Origin: Dechloromonas denitrificans
GTDB taxonomy: Bacteria; Pseudomonadota; Gammaproteobacteria; Burkholderiales; Rhodocyclaceae
Direction: 5' to 3'
Assembly (NCBI RefSeq): GCF_020510685.1
Contig: NZ_CP075185.1
Span: 2,232,001-2,296,000 of the forward strand
Length of the DNA stretch: 64,000 nucleotides
Of this stretch, positions 28,767 through 36,941 are shown in pieces. Under the pieces are notes generated by a model. It saw nothing but the letters and a program-made list of their open reading frames with translations. It was not told the DNA's origin and ran no database searches. Numbering within the stretch: the stretch's first letter is position 1; the number at the start of each line of letters is the position of its first letter. Both the position numbers and the translations under genes were made by a program.

Positions 28767-29783
28767 ATGCGACGAATGTGTGGCATGGTAGCGCTGATAG
28801 TGGCACTAAATGTGTTCATCGGTGTGCCCGAAGCGGCGTGTGACAACGGCTCTCCGGTCACCAAGAAAGACTCGGGCCCGTCGATGCCAGTGAAGGAAGC
28901 GTCGACGCCGGCCGAGGCGCAGGCCCCCAGTGGCGCAACGAAGAACGAGACAACAGCCAAGAAAGACTCGGGCCCGTCGACGCCAGTGAAGGACGCGTCG
29001 ACGCCGGCCAGGGCGCAGGCCCCCAGTGGCGCAACGAAGAACGAGACAACGGCCAAGGAAGGCAGCGGCACGGGGCAGTCTTCGCCGGAAAAACCCCCCG
29101 GCAGCTACGACAAGGCCGCAAAGGTGTTGTTCGTCGCATTCACGATTGCACTGTTCCTTGAGTCTGCGCTGGCGGCGATATTCAATTGGCGGCCCTTCGT
29201 CCAGACCTTCGTCCGCGGCACGCGGACCGTGGTGGCGTTCGCAGTTTCCTTGCTGCTGGTGTTGATAGAGCCGCGGCTGGATGTCTTCAGCAAGCTGGTG
29301 GGGGCCATGTTTGAACCGCCGCAGGACCCGGACCTGGGATTAGTCGGCACCGTACTTTCGGCGCTGATGTTCGCGGGCGGAAGCTCGGGCATCAACACGC
29401 TGTTGGTGGCACTAGGTTTCCGGTCCATGCGGACACCGGAGTCGGTGGTAGCCAGGCCGAAGCCAACCGAGGCGTGGATCTCGGTTCGGCTCGGTCAGAA
29501 GCCGGAGGTGCCGGCGCGCGTGATGATGAAGACCGATACGGTTGCCAATGCTACAGAGCAGGTCATCGGCATCATCGACGGCAGCTCGCCCCGCTTCGCC
29601 TGGCTGCGCTATTTCGTTCGCGACAAGGGGCGGTTTCCGACCAGTGGCGGGTTCCCCGTGCTTGGCGGCCTGAGCTACACCTTCACGGTGGAGACGGTGC
29701 GCAACGGCAAGGCCACCGTCCTCGGTCCCTGGGGTCCGTTCCCGATCGCCGCCGGGGCGATCATCGACATTGGATTCGATTGA
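28767..29783 (+). CDS. Hypothetical membrane protein with tandem Pro/Ser-rich repeat
   Basis: 338 aa from ATG 28767, preceded by AGGAGG at ideal spacing (a TTG one codon earlier is also in frame). A signal peptide (MVALIVALNVFIGVPEAA) is followed by a low-complexity region made of two 32-residue copies (KKDSGPS...NETTAKK). Three hydrophobic segments then span about 115-225, and a C-terminal soluble domain of about 100 residues follows. The repeat is probably a flexible periplasmic linker. The PLD-like gene starts 19 bp downstream, so the two form an operon. No family is recognised. Confidence 0.65.
   Translation: MRRMCGMVALIVALNVFIGVPEAACDNGSPVTKKDSGPSMPVKEASTPAEAQAPSGATKNETTAKKDSGPSTPVKDASTPARAQAPSGATKNETTAKEGSGTGQSSPEKPPGSYDKAAKVLFVAFTIALFLESALAAIFNWRPFVQTFVRGTRTVVAFAVSLLLVLIEPRLDVFSKLVGAMFEPPQDPDLGLVGTVLSALMFAGGSSGINTLLVALGFRSMRTPESVVARPKPTEAWISVRLGQKPEVPARVMMKTDTVANATEQVIGIIDGSSPRFAWLRYFVRDKGRFPTSGGFPVLGGLSYTFTVETVRNGKATVLGPWGPFPIAAGAIIDIGFD
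28863..29054 (+). repeat. 96-bp tandem duplication inside the membrane protein gene
   Basis: Two direct copies (28863-28958 and 28959-29054) differing at a handful of bases and keeping the reading frame. A recent in-frame duplication of a Pro/Ser/Thr-rich linker. Confidence 0.85.
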
Positions 29784-29802
29784 CTGCGCAGCGGAGGGCA
29801 AG

Positions 29803-31521
29803 ATGGCGAACGAATGGCACGTAGAAGGCAATAATCCCCGGGCGAAATTCACGCTCAGGATCCACCGCGGCGAAAGCATGGTGTTGCTGGCGATGGACTG
29901 GAAGGAACCGCAGCCGCCGAACGACTTCGTCGGCTTCGCCATCGAATACAAGGAACCCCAGGGTGATCGCTATTTCGCGCTGAACAATCGACTCGGATTT
30001 CGCACGGCCCAGGGCGCGGTCGACGGCAGGACGCTGTCGACGAAGGAGTCGCCGCTGCAGAAATTCCGCTGGGTGCATTTCCCGCGCAATGCCGAGCTCG
30101 GCGGCGCGTTCACCTACCGGGTCAGTCCGGTCTTCATGGCCGATGACGACAGGCTGAGCTACGGCGATTACCAGGAAGCATCCCTCGAACTCGGGCGGGT
30201 CACCATCGAAGGTGAGCTGAACGTGGCCTTCACGCGGGGCTTCGTGTCGTCGCAGGCTTTCGTCGAAAGATACGCGAAGACCGCCGCCGAGATGGCGACT
30301 CTGCTGCCACGCAAGGCAGATGAGGGCCTGCACTTCCAGCCCCAACACGCAAACGCCCAGAAGGCCCTGGAGTGGATGGGCTTCGAGGCCCGCGAAGCGC
30401 TGCTGAGCCTGCTCGACGAAGCGCTGCACGACGCGAGTGCCACGGTGCGCGTCGTTGCCTATGACCTGAACGAACCCGAGGTCGTCAATCGCCTGGTCGC
30501 GCTGGGGCCGCGGCTGCGCATCATCATCGACAACAGCCCGGACCATTCAAAGGCCGGCTCGGCCGAAAACGAGTCGGAGCTTCGCCTGGTGGCTTCGGCC
30601 GGCCGCGATCAAGTCCAGCGGCAGCACATGCAGGGCCTGCAACACAATAAGACTATCGTGGTTGACGGCAGCAAGTCCCAGTCGGTGGCGTGCGGTTCGA
30701 CGAATTTCAGCTGGCGAGCCTTCTACGTGCAGGCCAACAACGCGGTCGTGCTGCGCGGGAAAAAGGCGGTTGCAGTCTTTGGCGCTGCCTTCGAAGAATA
30801 TTGGAAGAACAGCGTGTCCGGGTTCGAGCAGTCGGTCTCGGCGTCGCAGTGGCACGACCTTGGTTTGCCGTCGGTCGATGCGCAAGTTACCTTTTCGCCG
30901 CATAACTCAGGTCACGGCTTTCTCAATGAGATCGCCAACGACATCCGTGACCACACCACGTCAAATCTGTTCTTTTCACTCGCGTTCCTGTACCAGACGA
31001 AAGGCGCGATGAAAAATGCCATCCTGAAACTCACCGCAGACAACGACATCTTCATGTACGGCATGTCAGACCAGGAGGTCGGCGGTTTGGATGTGCTTGA
31101 GCCCAGCGGAAATGTCATCGTGGTCAGGCCTGAGGAACTTGGCAAGGGCGTGCCCGAGCCTTTCAAATCCGAGCCGACCGGCGGCAAGGGCATCCGGATG
31201 CACCACAAGTTCATCGTGATGGACTTCGGCACGCCTAATGCGCGGGTGTACACTGGGTCCTACAACTTCTCCATCCCCGCCGACGGCGCGAACGGTGAGA
31301 ACCTGCTGGTATTCCGCCATCCGCGAGTAGTGACCGCGTACGTTGTCGAAGCACTGCGCCTCTTTGATCACTACCAGTTCCGCATTTCATCGGCACGAGC
31401 CAAGGGTGCGGGCAAAGACCTTGCGCTGCGCCGCCCACCTCGAAAGGAAGGTGAAGAGCCGTGGTGGGCCGACTACTACAACGACCCGAGGAAGATCAAG
31501 GACAGGAAGCTGTTTGCCTAG
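29803..31521 (+). CDS. Phospholipase D-like (HKD) protein
   Basis: 572 aa from ATG 29803 with GGAGGG upstream. Two HKD motifs are visible: HNKTIVVDGSKS (about residue 280), followed by ACGSTNFSWRAF, and HHKFIVMDFGTPNARVYTG (about residue 466) with SYNFS. Both carry H, K and D, so the active site looks complete. No signal peptide is evident. The N-terminal 170 residues are beta-rich and family-specific. PLD-fold enzymes include phospholipases, nucleases (Nuc/BfiI) and defence effectors, so the substrate cannot be named. The upstream membrane-protein gene ends 19 bp before and is likely its partner. Confidence 0.82.
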   Translation: MANEWHVEGNNPRAKFTLRIHRGESMVLLAMDWKEPQPPNDFVGFAIEYKEPQGDRYFALNNRLGFRTAQGAVDGRTLSTKESPLQKFRWVHFPRNAELGGAFTYRVSPVFMADDDRLSYGDYQEASLELGRVTIEGELNVAFTRGFVSSQAFVERYAKTAAEMATLLPRKADEGLHFQPQHANAQKALEWMGFEAREALLSLLDEALHDASATVRVVAYDLNEPEVVNRLVALGPRLRIIIDNSPDHSKAGSAENESELRLVASAGRDQVQRQHMQGLQHNKTIVVDGSKSQSVACGSTNFSWRAFYVQANNAVVLRGKKAVAVFGAAFEEYWKNSVSGFEQSVSASQWHDLGLPSVDAQVTFSPHNSGHGFLNEIANDIRDHTTSNLFFSLAFLYQTKGAMKNAILKLTADNDIFMYGMSDQEVGGLDVLEPSGNVIVVRPEELGKGVPEPFKSEPTGGKGIRMHHKFIVMDFGTPNARVYTGSYNFSIPADGANGENLLVFRHPRVVTAYVVEALRLFDHYQFRISSARAKGAGKDLALRRPPRKEGEEPWWADYYNDPRKIKDRKLFA

Positions 31522-31686
31522 AGTCTGTCGTCATTTACTTGATGCAAACGAACGATCTTCCCCGGCAGACAAACGAGGCAAATTGTTTAGCCACCCTCTC
31601 ATTTGGAGTGATGGCATTAACGGCAACATTCACATAATTCATGCAATTAGGGCGCACTAGATACTTCGGAAACCATGGGGGCAAAC

Positions 31687-32250
31687 ATGAAGAGAGGCAT
31701 TGCGACGCTAGCTGTGGTTACAACCACGTTGCTGGTGGGTTGCGCAAACATAAAACTTGTGAGCGACTATGACGAGGTGGTCGACAAGGGAATTACTGAA
31801 TTCTCAGAACAATTCAATACTCACATGAAGAATATGGCTGAGTTAGGTGGCAAACAAGAAGGGACGTATGACGCCACATTTAGAACGTATAACGCTCTTG
31901 ATTCAAAATTAGACATCTTGATAGCTCGAGCCTCGGCTGCGTCAGAAGGAAACGCTTGTAAGCTCGAAACCAGAGTGTTCCAAAAAATATCTGTGATACT
32001 GAAATCCAAGGCTCCTCTGGATCTCCTCCAAGGTTCCGACGCAACAGCCTCTACGGAAAGTGCATGTAACGCCCGCCTTTTGATACTAGTTAAGGAGCAA
32101 TTATCAAGTATTCGTGAAATCCACAAGGATAGTGACAAATGCAAAGGCATTTCGTGTATCAGAGCGGCGACTGCTAAAGACGCAATGGCGATCACCAATC
32201 AGTCAATAACTGCAGTTTCAGTTGTTGAAGCCGCTAAGAAATCTCAATAA
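31687..32250 (+). CDS. Putative lipoprotein
   Basis: 187 aa from ATG 31687, preceded by GGGGG. A lipobox, LLVGCANI, ends a short hydrophobic signal (IATLAVVTTTLLVGC), so the mature protein should be lipid-anchored at the +1 Cys. The remainder is helical, with several Cys (CKLETR, ESACNARL, KCKGISC) that could form disulfides in the periplasm. No known domain is recognised. It starts a run of small co-directional genes (31.7-34.4 kb). Confidence 0.65.
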   Translation: MKRGIATLAVVTTTLLVGCANIKLVSDYDEVVDKGITEFSEQFNTHMKNMAELGGKQEGTYDATFRTYNALDSKLDILIARASAASEGNACKLETRVFQKISVILKSKAPLDLLQGSDATASTESACNARLLILVKEQLSSIREIHKDSDKCKGISCIRAATAKDAMAITNQSITAVSVVEAAKKSQ

Positions 32251-32262
32251 GGGGACGCAATC

Positions 32263-32607
32263 ATGGCAATTAGCGCAGACGAAATATTTGCGAAGATATC
32301 AGATGCAGCTGAGGGGGCATTCAAGGACGGTTGGGCAGCCGTAAAAGGTTATGCGCCTGCTGAGTTCAAGAAGATGGCAGTTCAGCTAGAGAGTATTGCG
32401 GAAAATATTGCACAGTATCAAATCAATTCAAATGAGGGTTACAGTCCTGCGACCGGCAAGATTCTTTTCCGAATGCAGCGAACTGCTTGCGAATCTGTCT
32501 TTGTGGCGGTAACGCATCTAACGCTAATCGCTGTACAAAAGGCACTCAACGCTATAGTCAAGGTCCTAAAGGAAGCGTTCAGTGCGGTGTTAGCGGCCGT
32601 GTTGTAA
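32263..32607 (+). CDS. Small hypothetical helical protein
   Basis: 114 aa. The ATG follows AGGGGA and lies 12 bp after the lipoprotein stop. No signal peptide; the C-terminal third is amphipathic/hydrophobic helix (LIAVQKALNAIVKVLKEAFS, then AVLAAVL), suggesting membrane association or a coiled assembly. Function unknown; it is likely cotranscribed with the lipoprotein. Confidence 0.55.
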   Translation: MAISADEIFAKISDAAEGAFKDGWAAVKGYAPAEFKKMAVQLESIAENIAQYQINSNEGYSPATGKILFRMQRTACESVFVAVTHLTLIAVQKALNAIVKVLKEAFSAVLAAVL

Positions 32608-32682
32608 CGCCTTGGGCAGTTCCCTAGATCATCATCGAGTTTGTTCGAGCGCGCTAGGAAATTATCCAATAGGGGAGGTGTC

Positions 32683-32991
32683 ATGGAAGCATTAGGTATG
32701 CTCAATGCCCTGATCGGGTTGGTGCTGGTATATTTTGTGTTGAGTTTGATCGCAAGCGCGATAACGGAGTGGGATACCCAGCTCCGTGGCTTTGTCTTGG
32801 CCCAAGTTACAGTTCATGCCTTTTTCGAGCATCCACAGGTCCAGGCACTGCAACAGGACTCAACGCGAAAACCCTCGTATATCCCAACGGGTAGCAAAAC
32901 CCTCCGACGTGAAATGGCACTACGCGTTCAGGATCATTCTATATCTGGCTATTCGCAGATATTGGCGAACACACATGTCGTTGGCGGCTGA
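32683..32991 (+). CDS. Small membrane protein, probably truncated
   Basis: 102 aa from ATG 32683, with AGGGGAGG upstream (the frame is open from 32641). One N-terminal membrane helix (MLNALIGLVLVYFVLSLIAS) is followed by AITEW and a basic soluble part containing KPSYIPTG. This N-terminus resembles that of longer bacterial membrane proteins that continue after a PSYIP motif, so the short C-terminus ending HVVGG may reflect a frameshift. The following gene starts 26 bp downstream. Function unknown. Confidence 0.5.
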   Translation: MEALGMLNALIGLVLVYFVLSLIASAITEWDTQLRGFVLAQVTVHAFFEHPQVQALQQDSTRKPSYIPTGSKTLRREMALRVQDHSISGYSQILANTHVVGG

Positions 32992-33017
32992 GGAGAAACG
33001 TTAACACTCTCATTTTT

Positions 33018-33656
33018 TTGATAACCAGTCGCGAGTTCAAATTGGAATCTCAACAATCCATTACGAACCTGAATGACGAGGATCGTTCACGTATACGTGC
33101 GGAGGAAATATTCCGTGACGAAATTCGCGCAAGCCTCTGCGAAAGGGAATCTACGAAATGGCAGTCACGTGTTTGGAAACTCCTGAACTCATCATTTGCA
33201 ATCTTCTTGCTCTCCAGTGTTGTCCTTGGAGCAATATCCTGGCAGTACCAAAGGTGGGTGTCGAACGAAAACAAGCAAGTTGAACGTGTGCAATTGCGTG
33301 AAGAGGCATCGCTGGAGTTGGGTTACCGCTTCTTTATAATGCGCGAGATACTTAAGGATACAACGGCGACAGGACGTGACGGAGTCTACGTACGGGCTGT
33401 ATTTTTTGGGCAGGAACCTTACGCACCGGCAGAGGCTCGATTCAAAGCAGTATCAGTCCCTGCTTTGATGTTTGTGCTTCAACGGGAAAAGCTAGACGAT
33501 CCTTTCGAAAAGATAATCGCCGAAGTTATGCCGGAAATGTCTGTCGCTGTTCAGCGATTAGCCGACTCTAAGGAGGAGAAACCTCTTGATAAAAAGACTC
33601 GTGAAGAGTTGCTGGACGCAGTCACTAAAATAAAATTGCTTTCAATTCGGTGGTGA
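33018..33656 (+). CDS. Hypothetical single-pass membrane protein
   Basis: 212 aa with a TTG start at 33018 that has no good ribosome site; no ATG occurs before the membrane helix, so the start is unsure and the gene could be the 3' part of a broken upstream gene. A charged N-terminal 55 residues precede one helix (FAIFLLSSVVLGAISWQY); the C-terminal 130 residues are soluble and charged. The topology is bitopic. No domain recognised. Confidence 0.5.
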   Translation: MITSREFKLESQQSITNLNDEDRSRIRAEEIFRDEIRASLCERESTKWQSRVWKLLNSSFAIFLLSSVVLGAISWQYQRWVSNENKQVERVQLREEASLELGYRFFIMREILKDTTATGRDGVYVRAVFFGQEPYAPAEARFKAVSVPALMFVLQREKLDDPFEKIIAEVMPEMSVAVQRLADSKEEKPLDKKTREELLDAVTKIKLLSIRW

Positions 33657-33839
33657 CGTGGTGAGAGCCCTATCTTCAACCGGAGATCAGAACAGCCAAA
33701 CCAACCGTACTGGCACCAATGGGAAATCTGTATGGGTGAGCTCTTTTCAAGCCGGTTGAGGGCTGCCGTAAGGTGCGTAATCGTCCAGGAAATGAATTTT
33801 GTATTCCTGCATGGCCGTTAAGCGTCCAATGGAGTGGTT

Positions 33840-34376
33840 ATGTCAATAGAATTTGAAAAGGAAGAATACTTCGCTTTAGTAAAGACAATTGCTGACTCAG
33901 ATCAGCGCTTGCTCACAATGAAGAGTTGGGGGGTGACACTTAGCCTCGTTGCGCTCGGGCTTGGATTTCAATACCGTGCGTATGGCTTCTTTGTCGTTGC
34001 GGCGATAAGCAGCTTGGCATTCTGGATCGTCGAACACGCAAGCCGCAGGCACCAGATGCGGCACTATGTCCGAATGCGTGAGATCGAGCTAAATAACTAC
34101 CTTAGAGAGTCAGAAAGTGATCGACCAAAGTCTGCGCCACGCATAGACTGATCATGGCACACGGCTAAGTGCATTCTTGCCGGCGACGTGGATTCACAGC
34201 ACACCGAGGTAATACTGCCCAAACAGAAAAATATTTGGTACTCGCATGCTTGGCTGATGCCGCATGTGGCGTTGCCCCACGCCTTAACTTTCGTTGTAAG
34301 CGCAATTCTCATCTATCTATGCATCGGGGGGCACCTGGTATATTTTACGCTTGGCACCCCTCCGATCACAAAATGA
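33840..34376 (+). pseudogene. Small membrane-protein gene interrupted by an in-frame TGA
   Basis: A frame from ATG 33840 (GGAG upstream) encodes 103 aa with two hydrophobic segments and stops at TGA 34149-34151. The same frame continues without another stop to 34376. It gives DVDSQHTEVILPKQKN, then a further membrane helix (ALTFVVSAILIYLCIGG). Continuous phase and matching character suggest one gene of about 178 codons with a single nonsense codon. Alternatives are a genuine 103-aa protein followed by junk, read-through, or a base error. Family unknown. Confidence 0.5.
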
Positions 34377-34509
34377 AACAACCCCACCAGCAAGTCAATA
34401 TTGAACGGCTGCTTCAATAACAGGCTTCCATAAGACAAAGTCTAGGACGCTTATTCGGGCGATATCCGTGCCACTGTTACTGTTAAATATGGGACTCAGA
34501 TGAAACTCA

Positions 34510-35118
34510 CTAAGCGTAGACAGCTCTTCCGTCGCCCAGCCTTGAACGCAGTTCGGCGAGCATCTGCTTCTCGGTAATATCAGCCGCCCACGTTGGTCTT
34601 AGCTGAAAGTGGGGCTGATCAACGATTGTTTTCCAGTTACCGCCCCAATCAAGACCCAAATCTACTCCCAACGCACCGACAGCTTTGTACTTGGGCGAGT
34701 CAGGCAAGTACTTGGCCCCTTCGAAAACTCCAACATCAAACGCAATACCAAAGTTGTGATTGGAGTATCCACCTCGCGCATTCGTTACGACACTCCCCGG
34801 GGTTGTCCGTCCTTGATCATACAGAGCATCTTGTTCCGCATAGGTTCGCAAGCCACTGATGATTTTGATTGTAACTCCAGCTAATGAGGCCTTCTGCACG
34901 AGCGCACGGGCAATCGGCTGCACCTGAGGCAATAGTGTGGCGATTACCTTTTCGCTACGACTATCCACTGGAGAAATGGAATCCGATGGATTCTGAGCAT
35001 TTATCTTTTTCTCGACTAAGCGCTCGTAGATAGCGTTCCAGGTTTGCGGACCCGCCTTGCCATCAATATCGATTCCGAGTACTTGCTGAACTGCTTCAAT
35101 TATTTCTTCAATACGCAT
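34510..35118 (-). CDS. M15-type peptidoglycan peptidase (VanY/endolysin-like)
   Basis: 202 aa from ATG 35118; the longer frame to 35259 adds an unrelated N-terminus. Residues 1-30 resemble a peptidoglycan-binding helix (VLGIDIDGKAGPQTWNAIYE). The catalytic domain has the M15 zinc motif SNHNFGIAFDVG and the later DQPHFQL, plus GLRTYAEQDALYDQGRT, as in phage L-Ala-D-Glu endopeptidases. There is no signal peptide, which suits a phage-derived endolysin or a peptidase exported another way. No holin is adjacent. It is transcribed toward the envelope-gene block. Confidence 0.82.
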   Translation of the reverse strand: MRIEEIIEAVQQVLGIDIDGKAGPQTWNAIYERLVEKKINAQNPSDSISPVDSRSEKVIATLLPQVQPIARALVQKASLAGVTIKIISGLRTYAEQDALYDQGRTTPGSVVTNARGGYSNHNFGIAFDVGVFEGAKYLPDSPKYKAVGALGVDLGLDWGGNWKTIVDQPHFQLRPTWAADITEKQMLAELRSRLGDGRAVYA

Positions 35119-35445
35119 GGGTGTCTCTAGGTATTGGTGTGATAACGGATATTCAGGCGAAGAAACGCCGAGATTGTTATCAAAAAACTGAACAAGGCAT
35201 AATTTCGCGAAAGTATTTTGGATGACATAAAGATTATTCCATCCGTTTGTCTTTATCAACCTATTAATCGTACGGACAGAGCCAGTGTTCGCTATGGAGC
35301 GATCATTCTAAATGAGCGGTTGTGGCCGGCTTGAGGCTGTGAGGACATAAATCCGCACCGAACTCCGGACATCAGGGCGATAATGTCAAACGGAGTAGGG
35401 CGGCGAACTCATTTGCTATTCCCTTCAAATGGTCCTCTAATCGGG
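35119..35445. other. Intergenic 327 bp between M15 gene and Wadjet operon
   Basis: No gene recognised. It contains the TAATGTCAAA copy at 35381 within an imperfect inverted repeat (GACATCA-6-TAATGTC, 35369-35387) and lies just past the 3' end of the five-gene jet operon. No T-rich hairpin seen. Confidence 0.5.
35381..35390 (+). repeat. TAATGTCAAA motif, copy 3
   Basis: Context CAGGGCGA-TAATGTCAAA-C, with CCGAAC about 23 bp upstream as in the 3712 copy. It lies 55 bp past the end of the last gene of the jet operon. Confidence 0.4.
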
Positions 35446-35850
35446 TCATTCTCGCTTCCGGCGTTCGTAATCCCCGCTGGCTCGAAGCAATGCTCTGATA
35501 GTGCCTTCCGAAAGACCGCTTTCCGCAGCGATTTTGGTGAATCGCCGTGAAGGAGCCTCGTTCCTAATCCATTGGACAAGCCTGTCGGTCATTCGCCGAT
35601 TGCCTGCAATGCCTTCGACGCTCTCATAGAAGGAGCGTCCGCAATCCTTGCAACGGAAGCGGCGTGTGATGACCTGCAACACCACGGGCTTTCCGTTCTC
35701 GGGAATATCCGCGACCGATTGGGTTCGTTTCCCGAAACCCACGACCACCGAGGAGCCACAGGATGGGCAAGGCGATGGTTCTCCCGTTATCTCGACATGG
35801 AGAATGGTTTTGTCGCCTTCCTCGGTCTTTCCCTTTGCTATCGTTGGCAT
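35446..35850 (-). CDS. Stand-alone zinc-ribbon plus HTH protein (ISL3-transposase N-terminus-like)
   Basis: 134 aa. Four Cys form a zinc ribbon: CPSCGSS near residue 28 and CKDCGRSF near 68. This is followed by EGIAGNRRMTDRLVQWI and a helix-turn-helix (FTKIAAESGLSEGTIRALLRA). The layout matches the zf-ISL3 and HTH region of ISL3-family transposases, but there is no DDE domain or room for one. The ATG overlaps the jetD stop by 13 bp (ATGCCAACGATAG) and is preceded by GGGGCAAGGGAA, so it is translated as the fifth gene of the Wadjet operon. It may be a DNA-binding regulator or target-sensing accessory. A degenerate transposase is the alternative, but the tight coupling argues against junk. Confidence 0.7.
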   Translation of the reverse strand: MPTIAKGKTEEGDKTILHVEITGEPSPCPSCGSSVVVGFGKRTQSVADIPENGKPVVLQVITRRFRCKDCGRSFYESVEGIAGNRRMTDRLVQWIRNEAPSRRFTKIAAESGLSEGTIRALLRASGDYERRKRE

Positions 35851-36941
35851 TTCCCTTGCCCCACCTCGTCGAGGGACATGGAGGCAAGCCTTGCGATTTC
35901 CTCGCGGCTAACCGCTTCCTGGTCGATGCCTCTATCCGAGCAGATGGAAGCCAAGGGCATTGCGTCCTCGGGGACACGCTCCGTCGTTCCTTGTTTTTCC
36001 TTGGCTGTCGCCTTGGTGTATGGATGCGATATCCCTCTTTCCATCGCTTCCTGCATCGGGAGGTATAGGGCACTCACCCGAAGTGCTGGAAGCCTCTTAC
36101 GAAGGCTGGCGTAGATGCGTAGCCCCTCTCTATCCAAATCGCCCCAAAACAGGATTTTGGGGTGTCCAAGGAGCGTTTTCAGAGATGGTGGATTGCCCTT
36201 TCTAATCAGAGGAACAAGTCTGTCTGCTTGGGCGACCGCTTCCGTCAGGCTGTTGCCGTATGACTCTCCTGAACGGGAAAGCCCATACCCGTATGTGACG
36301 ACAAGGGCGATTTTGTGGGAACACCCTGCGGCAATGGCTTCTTCGAATGAATGCGGGTTCTCGATGAGCAAGACCGCTTCTGGATTTTCAGAACCGGCGA
36401 CAACCACTTGAGGAATGGCATCGGGGAAGGCGCTGATATCGATACCGAAGGCTTTCAAGGAGGAGGTAGGAAGGCTGCCGAGCATTTTAGATGAACCAAG
36501 GAGATACTTCGCCGAGACGACGAAGCGAGGCGTGTTCTTTTCCGTTTCTTGAGCCGATTTGAGACCTATCAGACCGCTTGCAAGGTCTCGCATGTCGGCA
36601 TCCGAAAAGCCCTCCAACCTGTCATGACAGGGAGCAAGCATCGCCGCTTCGCTCTCGTCCATTTTTATCGCACTAAGAGCCTCTCGCCATCTGATGAGCG
36701 AGACAGGCTCCTCGCGTTTGGGGGCTTCAATCGTCAGGGATACCCTTCCAAAGGCTTCTCCGTGTTCCGAAACACCTTCGGTGATTCCTTTGCGTGCCAA
36801 CTTGCCCAAGGTCATCTTGGCTTCCAACGGGTCGATACCAGCCATTTTCGCAACGCGTCCGACCAACCCCTTGCCTTGCAGGAAGTCCCGCCCGCCCATC
36901 AGAGTCCAAAGGGCTGAGATGACCTTTTCCTCTATGTTCAT
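35838..36941 (-). CDS. jetD: Wadjet nuclease subunit JetD
   Basis: 367 aa. The N-terminal 160 residues are winged-helix-like and the C-terminal half is a Toprim-type fold (DUF2220). Acidic residues sit in AVLLIENPHSFEEA and in ILFWGDLDREGLRIYASLRK, followed by ALYLPMQEAMERG, the usual JetD layout. In Wadjet systems JetD is the nuclease that cuts small circular plasmids after the SMC-like JetABC motor extrudes the DNA loop. The ATG overlaps the jetC stop as ATGA. The catalytic acidic residues appear intact. Confidence 0.88.
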   Translation of the reverse strand: MNIEEKVISALWTLMGGRDFLQGKGLVGRVAKMAGIDPLEAKMTLGKLARKGITEGVSEHGEAFGRVSLTIEAPKREEPVSLIRWREALSAIKMDESEAAMLAPCHDRLEGFSDADMRDLASGLIGLKSAQETEKNTPRFVVSAKYLLGSSKMLGSLPTSSLKAFGIDISAFPDAIPQVVVAGSENPEAVLLIENPHSFEEAIAAGCSHKIALVVTYGYGLSRSGESYGNSLTEAVAQADRLVPLIRKGNPPSLKTLLGHPKILFWGDLDREGLRIYASLRKRLPALRVSALYLPMQEAMERGISHPYTKATAKEKQGTTERVPEDAMPLASICSDRGIDQEAVSREEIARLASMSLDEVGQGKCQR

